From the NCBI RefSeq assembly GCF_004217045.1, contig NZ_SGXM01000001.1, forward strand, positions 1,612,001-1,676,000: DNA of 64,000 bases, read 5' to 3'. The first letter of the stretch is position 1. Every line of letters starts with the position of its first letter. This DNA is from Cupriavidus agavae. Its GTDB lineage: Bacteria; Pseudomonadota; Gammaproteobacteria; Burkholderiales; Burkholderiaceae. A model generated the notes under the pieces. It made no database searches. It saw only the letters and a program-made list of their open reading frames with translations, and was not told the origin of the DNA. Position numbers and translations under genes: made by a program. Shown piece by piece: positions 39,863-48,029 of the stretch.

Positions 39863-42085
39863 TCAGGACTTGATGGCCCAGATGCTGGTCTGCGTGGCAT
39901 CCGGCCCCGCGGCCGTGTTGCCGCCGCTCAGCGAGCCGCTGCCGCTGACGCCCTTCGTCGCCCCGCCCGAGACCAGATCGCCCGACTGCACCACGTACTT
40001 GTGGTTCATCGGCCGGACCGAGTCGAAGTGGGTGTTGGCGCTGCCCGAGTACTCGGCCAGGTTGGCCAGGTTCTGGGCGATGTACTTCTCGGTGTACTTC
40101 GAGCGGTTCATGTACGACGTGGCCACGCCGGGGTCAGCCAGCGCGAACATGTCCTGCATCGTGCGCACGAACGAGAAGTGGCTGTAGGCGTCGGAGTCGA
40201 TGACCTGCTTCGGCGCGTTCGGCTGGTTGGTCAGCAGCGAGAAGATGGTGGGACCATCGCCCTTGTTGCCGCCGTTGTAGCGCGCCACGGCCGTGTTGAT
40301 GCCCTCGCCCAGCGGCCAGCCGCTGGTGGCGCCGCCGCCCACGTTCCAGCCGCAGCACGACGAGCTGCCGTAGAAGCTCGACCCTTCGTCGAACAGCATG
40401 ACGATGGCCGAGCGCCGGCTGGTGTTCTTCCAGACCGGGCTGGCCTTGATGGTCTCGACGAGGTATTTGGCGTAGGCGTCGCCGCGCTTGATGCCGGCCG
40501 CGGCGTTGGTGCAGTCCGCCACCGCCGAACCCGTGCCGTGGATGTCGTCGCACTGGTCCGGCACGATGTAGTTCAGCGCGCCGATGTCGCCGCTCTTGAG
40601 GTCATCCTCGAACTGGTGGGTGTTCCAGGTGATGCCCTTGCCCTTGGCGTAGGTATCGATGGCCGCATCCCACTGGCCGCCGCCAACCGTGCGGTTCAGG
40701 TTCCGGAAGAAGTCGGGACGGTTGCGCACCTCGTCGAAGTTCACCGCCGGGTGGTGCTTGGTCTTGTACAGGCTGGCGATCATCGGCTCGGTGGCGCCCA
40801 GCCCGGACGTCACGTTGACGGCCGTGATGGCCGCGTTGCCGGCGCCGTCGCGGCGCGGGTCCTGGCCCGGGTCCATCGACTCGCTGTAGACACGCGTGGG
40901 CATGCCAACGTTGTAGAGCGCCGTGAACAGGTTGCGGCGGCCCTTGAGGTTGTGCACCTTGGTGTCCGCGTTGCAGGCGTTCAGCGGCACGTAGACATCG
41001 GTGGGCTGGTTGGCCGTGTCGCCGGCCGGCAGGCAGTTCCACGCGTTGTCGTCGGCCACGCCCCAGTCGTCGGCGCTGGCCAGCGAAATGTAGTTCGGCT
41101 CGCTCGGGTTGCCGGTCGAGAAGTAGTTGGCGGCCTTGTTGCCTTCCTGGTTCAGGTACTTGTAGAAGTTCGGATAGGCCGGGTCGTCGATGGTCTGGTT
41201 GCTGTGGTTCTCGAACACCACCACGAACAGGTGGTCATAGCGCGGGATGCCTTCCGGGTTGAACGCGGCGTCCTGGGCGGCCTGGATCGTGCTCACCGGA
41301 TCGGTGGCGGCGTCGCTGGCGTAGCCCCGGTCGAGAATCGCCGAGGCCAGCTGGTAGCGCGTGGCGAGCGTGTTTGCTTCGGACAACAGCGCGGCCGAGG
41401 CGCGGGCATCGGCTACCTTGGCGGGCAGTGCCAGCACGTCGTCGGGCGCGACCGTGACGTCGGCGGTGCCGCCGGTCAGGCTCAGGCGGGCCGCGATGGC
41501 TGCCTTGGCATCGGACACGCTCAGGTGCTCGGCTTCGGTCAGCCGCACCACTTCGGTCGACAGCGGGCTCAGCGCCACCGTGGCGCCGTTGGCGGCCTGG
41601 TCCGGCACGCTGCGCAGCACCATCTTGCCGGCCACCCTGGCGGTGCCGCCGCTGGCGTCGGTGTACGTGGCATCGGTGTCGACCACGGCCACGAGGCTCG
41701 CAGCCGCCGTGGTCAGCTTGAAACTGCCGTCGGCCGCCGAACGGGTGGACGGCTCGCCGTTATCGCACGCGCCATTGCCGTTGGTGTCGGCGCAGACCGT
41801 GGCGTTGGCGTAGACGGTGGGCACGATCTTCTGCTGCACGTCATCGCCGGTGGTGCTTTTGGCGTAGTCGACGCCGCTGGCCGACGATGCCGCGAAGCCC
41901 GTGGGGTTCCTGAGCGTGGTGCCGCCCACTACGCCGCTGACCGTGGCGGCCGGCGTGGTGCCGCCGGTGCCGCTGTTGCCGGATGAGGTGGAGCCGTTGT
42001 TGTCGTCGCCGCCGCAGGCGGCAAGCATGGCCGCCGCCGCGAGCGCGGTCAGCAGCGGTACAAAGCTGGAGTGTTTTGGATGCAT
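39863..42085 (-). CDS. Large lipoprotein with phosphoesterase/acid-phosphatase-like domain
   Basis: A 740-residue lipoprotein (lipobox MLAAC, Cys24) with a Gly/Ser/Thr-rich linker. Residues 45-150 contain a calcium-loop-like DTNGNGACDNGE within a carboxypeptidase-regulatory-type beta fold. Residues about 285-700 form an alkaline-phosphatase-superfamily (phospholipase C/acid phosphatase AcpA-like) domain: YDHLFVVVFENHSNQTI opens it, PNYISLASADDWG is the nucleophile region, and MLFDEGSSFYG and SHFSFVRTMQDMF carry late metal ligands. It probably releases phosphate from exported or environmental phosphoesters. An AGGCGAAG ribosome site precedes the start. Confidence 0.78.
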   Translation of the reverse strand: MHPKHSSFVPLLTALAAAAMLAACGGDDNNGSTSSGNSGTGGTTPAATVSGVVGGTTLRNPTGFAASSASGVDYAKSTTGDDVQQKIVPTVYANATVCADTNGNGACDNGEPSTRSAADGSFKLTTAAASLVAVVDTDATYTDASGGTARVAGKMVLRSVPDQAANGATVALSPLSTEVVRLTEAEHLSVSDAKAAIAARLSLTGGTADVTVAPDDVLALPAKVADARASAALLSEANTLATRYQLASAILDRGYASDAATDPVSTIQAAQDAAFNPEGIPRYDHLFVVVFENHSNQTIDDPAYPNFYKYLNQEGNKAANYFSTGNPSEPNYISLASADDWGVADDNAWNCLPAGDTANQPTDVYVPLNACNADTKVHNLKGRRNLFTALYNVGMPTRVYSESMDPGQDPRRDGAGNAAITAVNVTSGLGATEPMIASLYKTKHHPAVNFDEVRNRPDFFRNLNRTVGGGQWDAAIDTYAKGKGITWNTHQFEDDLKSGDIGALNYIVPDQCDDIHGTGSAVADCTNAAAGIKRGDAYAKYLVETIKASPVWKNTSRRSAIVMLFDEGSSFYGSSSCCGWNVGGGATSGWPLGEGINTAVARYNGGNKGDGPTIFSLLTNQPNAPKQVIDSDAYSHFSFVRTMQDMFALADPGVATSYMNRSKYTEKYIAQNLANLAEYSGSANTHFDSVRPMNHKYVVQSGDLVSGGATKGVSGSGSLSGGNTAAGPDATQTSIWAIKS

Positions 42086-42356
42086 GTTCTGGCTTCGCCT
42101 GGACAAGGGCGAGAATTTTTAGTGGGAGGTAGGACACCGCGTCATGGTGGGCATGACTGCAGCGGCCCCGATCCTAGAAGCCGAATATGACGTTTTGATT
42201 GCGTCGCATGTATCGGCGTTGACGCATCAAGTTACGGAATATTTCAGCGCCAGACCCCGTTGGCAGAAGCGTCCGATTGGCGCATATTTGCGGCCTTCTG
42301 AAGCCATCCGGGGCCCGCCACCTTTCAACTGCTGAAAGGTTCTTGCCTCCGTCTCC

Positions 42357-43259
42357 ATGTCATCGACCGCCGCCCGCCAACTCGCCACTGTCCATTTCTC
42401 GAACGAACTGCGCGACTGGATCGTCAATGCGCTGCGGCGCGGCGGCCAGCCCGACGAGATCGTGCGCGCGCTGGCTGCGCAGCGCTTCGACGCCGGGGTA
42501 GCCCGCGATCTGGTCGATGCCTTCGGGCGCGTGCTGCGCGAAGGCGGGGCCATGCCCGAGGGCAGCCTGACCATCGCCCGGCAGGCTCCGCAGCCTGCCG
42601 CACCCCGGCTGCCGCGCGCCACGGTGCTGCATGGCGGCGACCGCAACGTATCGGTGCTGACACGCCACGACAAGCCCGTGGTGGCCGTGCTGGAGGCGGT
42701 GCTGACCCATGCCGAGTGCGACTCGCTCATCGCCGCCGCGCGCCCTCGCCTCGCAGCCTCGACCATCACCGATCCGCAAACCGGCGAACAGGTGGTCAGC
42801 CCCGACCGCACGAGCCGGGGCATGTTCTTCCGGCTGGCGGAAACGCCGCTGCTGGCACGGCTTGACGCCCGGATCTCGGCGCTGATGCAGATGCCGGTGG
42901 CGCATGGGGAGGGTCTGCAGGTGCTGCACTACACCGCCGGCGCCCAAAGCCGCCCGCACTTCGACTTCCTGATGCCGAACAATGCCGCCAACCAGGCGTC
43001 GATCGCCCGCAGCGGCCAGCGCGTCAGCACGTTGGTGATCTACCTGAACGAAGTGGCCGAAGGTGGCGAGACGGTGTTCCCGGAGATCGGCCTGTCAGTG
43101 GTGCCGCGCAAGGGCAACGCGGTGTACTTCGAGTATTGCGACAGCCAGGGGCAACTCGACGGCCGCACGCTGCACGCGGCAGCCGAAGTCATGCGGGGGG
43201 AGAAGTGGGTGGCGACGAAATGGATGCGGGAGCGGATGTTCGTGGCGGCGCAGGGGTAG
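42357..43259 (+). CDS. 2-oxoglutarate/Fe(II) dioxygenase, prolyl-4-hydroxylase type
   Basis: A 300-residue enzyme. The C-terminal 200 residues are a P4H-like double-stranded beta-helix with the iron triad H201, D203 (RPHFDF) and H273 (TLHAAAEV), and K283 (GEKWVATKW) to bind 2-oxoglutarate. RVSTLVIYLNEVAEGGETVF is the family centre. The first 90 residues are helical and less conserved (RDWIVNALRRGGQPDEIVRAL), perhaps for substrate recruitment. Bacterial members hydroxylate proline in proteins such as EF-Tu or free peptides; the substrate here is unknown. Divergent from the phosphatase-like lipoprotein across 271 bases. Confidence 0.9.
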   Translation: MSSTAARQLATVHFSNELRDWIVNALRRGGQPDEIVRALAAQRFDAGVARDLVDAFGRVLREGGAMPEGSLTIARQAPQPAAPRLPRATVLHGGDRNVSVLTRHDKPVVAVLEAVLTHAECDSLIAAARPRLAASTITDPQTGEQVVSPDRTSRGMFFRLAETPLLARLDARISALMQMPVAHGEGLQVLHYTAGAQSRPHFDFLMPNNAANQASIARSGQRVSTLVIYLNEVAEGGETVFPEIGLSVVPRKGNAVYFEYCDSQGQLDGRTLHAAAEVMRGEKWVATKWMRERMFVAAQG

Positions 43260-43266
43260 CTTCGGC

Positions 43267-43302
43267 TTTTTCTCCGCTCTCCCAGTGGGACAGCGGAGAA
43301 AA
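43267..43302. repeat. Long palindromic (REP-like) hairpin between convergent genes
   Basis: An 11-bp perfect stem (arms 43268-43278 and 43292-43302) that continues inward as TCCC-AGT-GGGA, giving a nearly perfect 15-pair hairpin. A 10-bp direct repeat, GGAGAAAACC, occurs at 43295-43304 and again at 43311-43320. The A/T runs lie inside the stem rather than after it, so it is not a canonical terminator. It looks like an interspersed palindromic element. Confidence 0.7.
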
Positions 43303-43319
43303 CCAGAGTGGGAGAAAAC

Positions 43320-44036
43320 CTACCTCTCCACCACGCCCTTCGCAAACCCTGCAAACATCACCCCCAGCGCGCCCCACAGCACCGCCTGGATGCCGAACGT
43401 CGCCATGCGGTACTGCCACAGCAGCGTCGCCGGGAAGTGGTCGGGCACCTCGTCGATGCCGGGCAGCAGCGCGTGTCCCAGCAGCGCCAGCACGACGAAC
43501 ACCGCGCCCGCGCCCAGCCAGGCGTGCCAGGCATCGCGGCGCGCCGCGAGCTGGCGGGCGACGATGACCGCCACCACCATGGCCGCCAGCGACAGGCCGA
43601 TCATCGTGAAGAACAGCCCGGTACGCAGGCCGATGGTCGACGGATCGCCGATGGCCGGCGGATTGGGCGGATACTTCAGGAACGGCACCAGCACGATGGC
43701 CACGAAGCCCAGCCCGGCCATCAGCAGCGCCGTGGCGCGGGCGCCCAGCGCTCCGATGCGGCCGTAGACGTAGGCGAAGGCCAGCGCGAACAGGCCGCCC
43801 ACGGCGGCGCCGAACACGCCAAGGCCGACGAACAGGCCCAGCCCCGACTGGGTCTCGCGGCTGACCAGTTCGGGCATCTCGTGCTGATGGCTGCCGCCCA
43901 TCGCGTGGGCCATCTGTTCCTCGAACGCGATGGCGCGGTCCACCTGGGGCTCGCCCACCATGTGGGCAAAGACGAAGGCCAGCACGCTGGCCAGAAAGCC
44001 CGCGAGCATGCCGCGGACCAGCAGGTCTCTCACCAT
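43320..44036 (-). CDS. cbtA: CbtA-family predicted cobalt transporter subunit
   Basis: A 238-residue membrane protein with about five to six helices. The N-terminal RDLLVRGMLAGFLASVLAFVFA and FEEQMAHAMGGSHQHE (a histidine-rich metal-binding stretch), and later LLPGIDEVPDHFPATLLW, are CbtA hallmarks. CbtA is a predicted cobalt permease found downstream of cobalamin riboswitches and paired with CbtB. It lies 12 bases after cbtB and is therefore covered by the riboswitch at 44311-44419. Transport has not been shown from this sequence. Confidence 0.93.
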   Translation of the reverse strand: MVRDLLVRGMLAGFLASVLAFVFAHMVGEPQVDRAIAFEEQMAHAMGGSHQHEMPELVSRETQSGLGLFVGLGVFGAAVGGLFALAFAYVYGRIGALGARATALLMAGLGFVAIVLVPFLKYPPNPPAIGDPSTIGLRTGLFFTMIGLSLAAMVVAVIVARQLAARRDAWHAWLGAGAVFVVLALLGHALLPGIDEVPDHFPATLLWQYRMATFGIQAVLWGALGVMFAGFAKGVVER

Positions 44037-44048
44037 GTGGCTACCCGC

Positions 44049-44267
44049 TCAGTGGCAGGGAAAGCCAAGCAGGTGCCGGCCGTCATGGACGAACTCGTGC
44101 ACGTACATGGTGTTGAAGATCGCCGCGGCGCCCTCTTCCACACCGACGAAGTAGATCGCCAGCAGCATCAGCATGCCGCCGAAGATGGCCCAGGGCAGCA
44201 GTTCGCCCAGCGGAATCGAAACGGGAACGACGGCCGGTGCGGCCGGGTGGTGAAGCGTGGCTTGCAT
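44049..44267 (-). CDS. cbtB: CbtB-family small cobalt transporter subunit
   Basis: A 72-residue single-span membrane protein (about residues 24-44, LPWAIFGGMLMLLAIYFVGV). Its C-terminus carries the conserved histidine cluster VHEFVHDGRHLLGFPCH thought to bind cobalt. An AGGAG ribosome site precedes the ATG at 44267. First gene after the cobalamin riboswitch, so expression should fall when adenosylcobalamin is plentiful. Confidence 0.93.
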   Translation of the reverse strand: MQATLHHPAAPAVVPVSIPLGELLPWAIFGGMLMLLAIYFVGVEEGAAAIFNTMYVHEFVHDGRHLLGFPCH

Positions 44268-44310
44268 GGAAGCTCCTGGAGGATGACGCGTCCTGTGGCG
44301 GATGGATCGA

Positions 44311-44419
44311 TCGATGCGGAGGTCTGGCTTGTCTTCCCGCCCGCCGCCGTCTGGCAGAAGGGCTGGTTGATATACAGTGGCGCGACCGCGCCGGAATTGC
44401 ACCGGCTTCCCCGCATCGA
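44311..44419 (-). promoter_or_regulatory. Cobalamin (adenosylcobalamin) riboswitch controlling cbtBA
   Basis: On the minus strand the closing stem P1 is exact: CCGCATCGA at 44411-44419 against TCGATGCGG at 44311-44319. Inside it are the conserved core GGTGCAATTCCGG, then GCGCCACTGTATA, and near the 3' end the B12-box-like AGCCAGACCTCC. The 3' edge lies 44 bases before cbtB, leaving room for an expression platform that hides the ribosome site or terminates. At about 109 nt it is short, with reduced peripheral arms. Confidence 0.92.
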
Positions 44420-44429
44420 GAGTCCGCGC

Positions 44430-44435
44430 ATTATA
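44430..44435 (-). promoter_or_regulatory. -10 element for the riboswitch-cbtBA transcript
   Basis: The minus strand reads TATAAT at 44435-44430, placing a transcription start about 7 bases downstream, just at the 5' side of the riboswitch. No good -35 was found at 17-base spacing. The same AT-rich bases lie 19 bases upstream of the divergent phosphatase-like gene and may serve it too. Confidence 0.6.
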
Positions 44436-44453
44436 GACCGCTCCCACCGCAAG

Positions 44454-45044
44454 ATGGCCACTTCCGCCCGCCCCGGCCCTGTCCGCCTCACGTTGCTCTG
44501 CCCGCCCGCCACGGCGGCGCTGCGTGCCGGACGCTTCCCCGACGATGACCCGCTCGACGCCGCCGGACTGGCGCTGCTCGCCGCCGCCCCGGCCGTGCAC
44601 GCTGACCGGGTGCTCTGCAGCCCGGCGCGCTGCGCCCGCGAAGCCGCCGCCGCGCTGGGTCTGGCAGCCACCGTCGCACCCGATTTGCGCGAGATCGGCC
44701 ATGGACGCTGGACCGGCCAGTCGCTGAAGGCCGTGGCGGCAGATGAGCCGGCATTGCTGTCGGCGTGGCTGTCCGAGCCCGATTTCGATGGCCACGGCGG
44801 CGAATCGATCGCCCATGCGGTGGCGCGCGTGGCGCGCTGGCTGGCCGGCCACCCGTTCGGCGAGGAGCATGCGCTCGTGATCGCACCCGCCAGCATCGCC
44901 CGCGCCATCGTGGTAGCGGCGCTCGAAGCGCCGGTGCGCAGCGTCTGGCAACTCGAACTGGCGCCCCTGACCGTGGCGCGGCTGGCCGGCGGACCGGGCC
45001 GCTGGCGGCTCGCGGCGCTGGGGCTGCCACTCTCAGGCGGCTAG
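44454..45044 (+). CDS. CobC-like histidine-phosphatase-fold protein lacking catalytic histidines
   Basis: A 196-residue member of the phosphoglycerate-mutase-like (alpha-ribazole phosphatase, CobC) family by fold: VLCSPARCAREAAAALG, DLREIGHGRWTGQSL and GGESIAHAVARVARWL are in place. The RHG motif that should open the protein is replaced by LLCPPATAALRAGRF, and the second catalytic histidine (normally SHGG near the end) is replaced by IAPASIAR. Phosphatase activity is therefore doubtful. It may bind a cobalamin precursor or regulate. It is divergent from the riboswitch-cbtBA unit. No ribosome site was seen before the ATG. Its stop shares the bases CTAG with the convergent gene's stop. Confidence 0.75.
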   Translation: MATSARPGPVRLTLLCPPATAALRAGRFPDDDPLDAAGLALLAAAPAVHADRVLCSPARCAREAAAALGLAATVAPDLREIGHGRWTGQSLKAVAADEPALLSAWLSEPDFDGHGGESIAHAVARVARWLAGHPFGEEHALVIAPASIARAIVVAALEAPVRSVWQLELAPLTVARLAGGPGRWRLAALGLPLSGG

Positions 45045-46222
45045 AGCAGCACGGTCAGCAGCTTCAGCAGCGTCTCCTTGACCGGAAACTGGCCCGCCAC
45101 CAGCAGCAGCATCGGCAGCGCGGCCGGCACGGCGATGGCCAGCAGCACCCCCTTGTTGAGGATCACGGGCCGGATCCTGGTCACCGACTCGTAGAGCGTC
45201 TGGGTATCGGCCGTGGCGCCCAGTTCGTTCGCGTTGAGCATGGCGTCGTCGTCGAGCCCCGCCTCGCCCGCCAGCCAGCGGCGCTGCACCTTGCGTCCGT
45301 GCTCGGACAGCAGTACGCCATAGTCCAGCATGGCCTCGCGCTTCAGGCGCAGCAGCGACGGCGTGAAGCACAGCAGCGGCATGGCCACCAGCACGATCAG
45401 CACCAGCGCGAGCAGCACCATCTGGACGTAGAGCGAAGGCACCGGCACGTCGTGATACTCGACGAGGTGCGCCCACGACGCCGCCACCACGGACGACACC
45501 GCCAGCGTGAACGGCCCGAACACGGCCGGCAGCCGGGCCAGGAATCCGAGCCCGCCCACGCGGTCCGGGTGGCTCGGCACCAGGCGCAGCGGCAGCCGCG
45601 CAATGCGGACCAGCACCACCGACGCCAGCACCAGCCGCCAGACCCACGCCAGCAACAGCACCGAGAACAGCGGCCGGACCACCAGCAGCAGCCACCATGC
45701 CCCGAACGTCCGGGCGGAACGGTCGCCCGCCCAGGCAATCTCGTCCGGATTCGGCGCCATCAGCACGGTGGTGGTCCAGACCACGACCAGTCCGCCGATC
45801 ACGACCCACGGATAGGCCCGGTCCCGCAGCCGCATGCCGCCCGCGATCACCTCGCGAAAGCGCGGGACCAGCGCCTCGCCGACGATTCCCGTCCGGACGA
45901 ACTGGGCGAAGCACAGCGGCACCATCCGCTGCGCCAGCGCCTCGCCGAACACCATCAGCGGGATGGCGACGAGGCAGCGCACATGCACGCCGTAGTGGCC
46001 CAGCAACGGCTCCCCGGGCCCGCCCGGCAGCATCCGGCCGGTGCCCCAGGCCCACACCACCAGCGGCAGCCAGCCCAGCATGCTGTAGAACAGCGCACGC
46101 CGGCCAATGCCCAGGCCGGCCGGCGGGATCAGGCCGACCCGGCGCTGCAGGTGGAACAGCAGGTCATCGCGGACGAGGGAGAAGGACTGGATGTCCGCGT
46201 GGCCTTGCGACGTTGGATTCAT
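45041..46222 (-). CDS. Unrecognised polytopic membrane protein
   Basis: A 393-residue protein with about seven predicted membrane helices: residues 47-62, 82-95, 140-160, 175-205, 240-262, 270-292 and 365-385. A cytoplasmic-looking loop carries a basic block (LLRLKREAMLDYGVLLSEHGRKVQRRW). I recognise no transporter or enzyme signature. The N-terminal 45 residues are soluble. An AGGAA ribosome site precedes the ATG at 46222; another ATG at 46267 is in frame. Its stop overlaps that of the phosphatase-like gene by three bases. The proximity to the cobalamin genes may or may not be functional. Confidence 0.75.
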   Translation of the reverse strand: MNPTSQGHADIQSFSLVRDDLLFHLQRRVGLIPPAGLGIGRRALFYSMLGWLPLVVWAWGTGRMLPGGPGEPLLGHYGVHVRCLVAIPLMVFGEALAQRMVPLCFAQFVRTGIVGEALVPRFREVIAGGMRLRDRAYPWVVIGGLVVVWTTTVLMAPNPDEIAWAGDRSARTFGAWWLLLVVRPLFSVLLLAWVWRLVLASVVLVRIARLPLRLVPSHPDRVGGLGFLARLPAVFGPFTLAVSSVVAASWAHLVEYHDVPVPSLYVQMVLLALVLIVLVAMPLLCFTPSLLRLKREAMLDYGVLLSEHGRKVQRRWLAGEAGLDDDAMLNANELGATADTQTLYESVTRIRPVILNKGVLLAIAVPAALPMLLLVAGQFPVKETLLKLLTVLL

Positions 46223-46349
46223 GGCGGTTCCTGGACGCCGCAACGCGGCCGATCGATGGTCGGTCATTCGGCATCGGCGCAGAAGTGAATCTTTTAATTT
46301 CTGCCTGAAACGGATTGGGATGCCGGCCCGACCGCCGTACACTGCCGGC

Positions 46350-47075
46350 ATGTCTTATCCCCCCGCTCCGCCATCCACCCCCACCGCCCTGTTCTGGAGC
46401 GGCGAGACCCTGCGCAGCCGGCGCGTGGCCCAGACCGTGCTGGCCGGCCGGATCGGGATTCCGCCGCTCCCGCCGCGCCTGCTGGCCGACTGGCAACGCG
46501 AGATCTCGGCGCGGATGGTGCTGGAGCCCGGCGATGTCGAGGTCATGCCGCTGGCGCGTGCCCGCGTGCGCTGGCCGGAGTACCGCGCGTGCGTGGAGGC
46601 TCTGGCGGCATGGGCGGCCACGCTGGGCCTGCCCGGCCTGCCCGGACTCGGTGACGTGGCGCTGATGGTGTGCCGGGGTGCGCGCTATCACCATGACGGC
46701 GGGCAGTATGCCGGCGCGGCGTTCTGCAACCTGTTCCTGAGCGAAGACAAGGGCCAGGACGTCCATTTCCCCGGACTCGACCTGCGCGTCCCGCTGGCAC
46801 CGGGTACGGCGCTGATCTTCGACACCTGCCAGCCGCACGGCGTGATCCCGCGCACGCGCGGGCATTTCGCGCCGGCCGATTTCCCCGACGGGCGCGACGA
46901 CACGCAGGTGTTCCTGACCTGGGAGTTGCCGATCGAGCACCCGCCGCTGGCCGCCGCGCTCGGCATCGCGTTTGACCCGGCATCGCGCGCCCCGTCGCAG
47001 GAAGCAGACGAAGGGCTGTGGCTGGACGGCAGCCGGGCCGAAGTCTGCCCGGCGACGGGCGCCTGGCTGCGCTAG
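46350..47075 (+). CDS. Putative 2-oxoglutarate/Fe(II)-dependent oxygenase
   Basis: A 241-residue protein with a plausible beta-helix oxygenase core: HxD at H114-x-D116 (ARYHHDGGQYAG) and a distal histidine H163 (DTCQPHGVIPR) after a long stretch of beta-strand-like sequence (DVHFPGLDLRVPLAPGTALIF). A basic residue for 2-oxoglutarate could be R168 or R170. Assignment rests on these motifs alone. The C-terminal 40 residues are not conserved in pattern. The ribosome site is weak. Divergent from the membrane protein at 45041-46222. Confidence 0.65.
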   Translation: MSYPPAPPSTPTALFWSGETLRSRRVAQTVLAGRIGIPPLPPRLLADWQREISARMVLEPGDVEVMPLARARVRWPEYRACVEALAAWAATLGLPGLPGLGDVALMVCRGARYHHDGGQYAGAAFCNLFLSEDKGQDVHFPGLDLRVPLAPGTALIFDTCQPHGVIPRTRGHFAPADFPDGRDDTQVFLTWELPIEHPPLAAALGIAFDPASRAPSQEADEGLWLDGSRAEVCPATGAWLR

Positions 47076-47081
47076 GCCGCG

Positions 47082-48029
47082 CTATCGCGTCACTTCGTGC
47101 AGCGCGTCCTGCCAGTCCGCCACGAAGCGGCCGATGCCGAAGCGTTCCTGCGCCGTCCGGGCCGCCGCCCGGCCCCAGCGCTCCGCCATCCGCGGGTCTT
47201 CGATCAGGCCGCGCATCGCATCCACCAGCCCCTCCACGCGGGTATCCACGTAGCCGTTGACCCCGTTGCGGATCACGGTCGCCAGTTCCGTGGTGGCCAG
47301 CCCCACGACCGGCATGCCGATCGTCATCGCCTCCACCACGGCCAGCCCCAGGCTGGTATAGCGGATCGGATGGAAGAAGAAGCGGTAGCGCGCCATGAAC
47401 GCGGCAAGCTCCGGATTGGCGACCTCGCCGATGCCGCCCGACGCCCGCGCGTCCATGCCGACCAGATCGAGCGCCACGTGGCGGCGTGCGTGGTCGAACA
47501 CATCGGCACCGAGCCGCCGGCCACGCCGCGCAAGGTGGTTGACCACGCTGATGCCGCGCGCAAGCTGGCCCGTATAGCGCACGGACGGGTCCACCACCAC
47601 GCCGTGGTCGATCACGCGCACCGGTGTGACGCCGCTATCCCACATCAGCGCGTTGAACGGCGTCACGTGCACCAGCAGCACGTTGGGGTCCTGCACCGGG
47701 TGGCGCGTGTTGGTAGGGTGCTCCTGCGGAGGGTCGTGTTCGAGGTAGATCGTCGGCAGCCGTCGCTGGGCCGGGCTCAGCAACATCTCACGGTCGCTGG
47801 CCCAGTGGTCCCGGTGCTGGTACAGCACGCAGTCGAACGCCGTCTCGCGCACCCTGTCATGCGGCACCTCGTGGACGTTGCCGCCCCACGGCAGTTGCCC
47901 GCCCACGCCGGCGTAGCCCGGCGGGTATCCCGGTTTCGTCACGACATGGAAGTCGTGCGGCACCTGCGAGAGGTAGTAGAGATAGTTGCCGTGGACATGC
48001 CACGTCAGGATGCGCAGGCGCTCAGGCAT
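47082..48029 (-). CDS. Glycosyltransferase (GT-B fold, family 1/4-like)
   Basis: A 315-residue GT-B glycosyltransferase. The C-terminal Rossmann half carries PIRYTSLGLAVVEAMTIGMPVVGLATTELATVI, the region that binds the sugar nucleotide. The E-x7-E pair is modified, with Ser/Gly-rich TSLGLAVVE in place of EPFGLxxxE. The N-terminal acceptor half (LTWHVHGNYLYYLSQVPHDF) is unusual. Last gene of an eight-gene minus-strand glycan operon; its start overlaps the preceding GT9 gene by eight bases. Confidence 0.85.
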   Translation of the reverse strand: MPERLRILTWHVHGNYLYYLSQVPHDFHVVTKPGYPPGYAGVGGQLPWGGNVHEVPHDRVRETAFDCVLYQHRDHWASDREMLLSPAQRRLPTIYLEHDPPQEHPTNTRHPVQDPNVLLVHVTPFNALMWDSGVTPVRVIDHGVVVDPSVRYTGQLARGISVVNHLARRGRRLGADVFDHARRHVALDLVGMDARASGGIGEVANPELAAFMARYRFFFHPIRYTSLGLAVVEAMTIGMPVVGLATTELATVIRNGVNGYVDTRVEGLVDAMRGLIEDPRMAERWGRAAARTAQERFGIGRFVADWQDALHEVTR

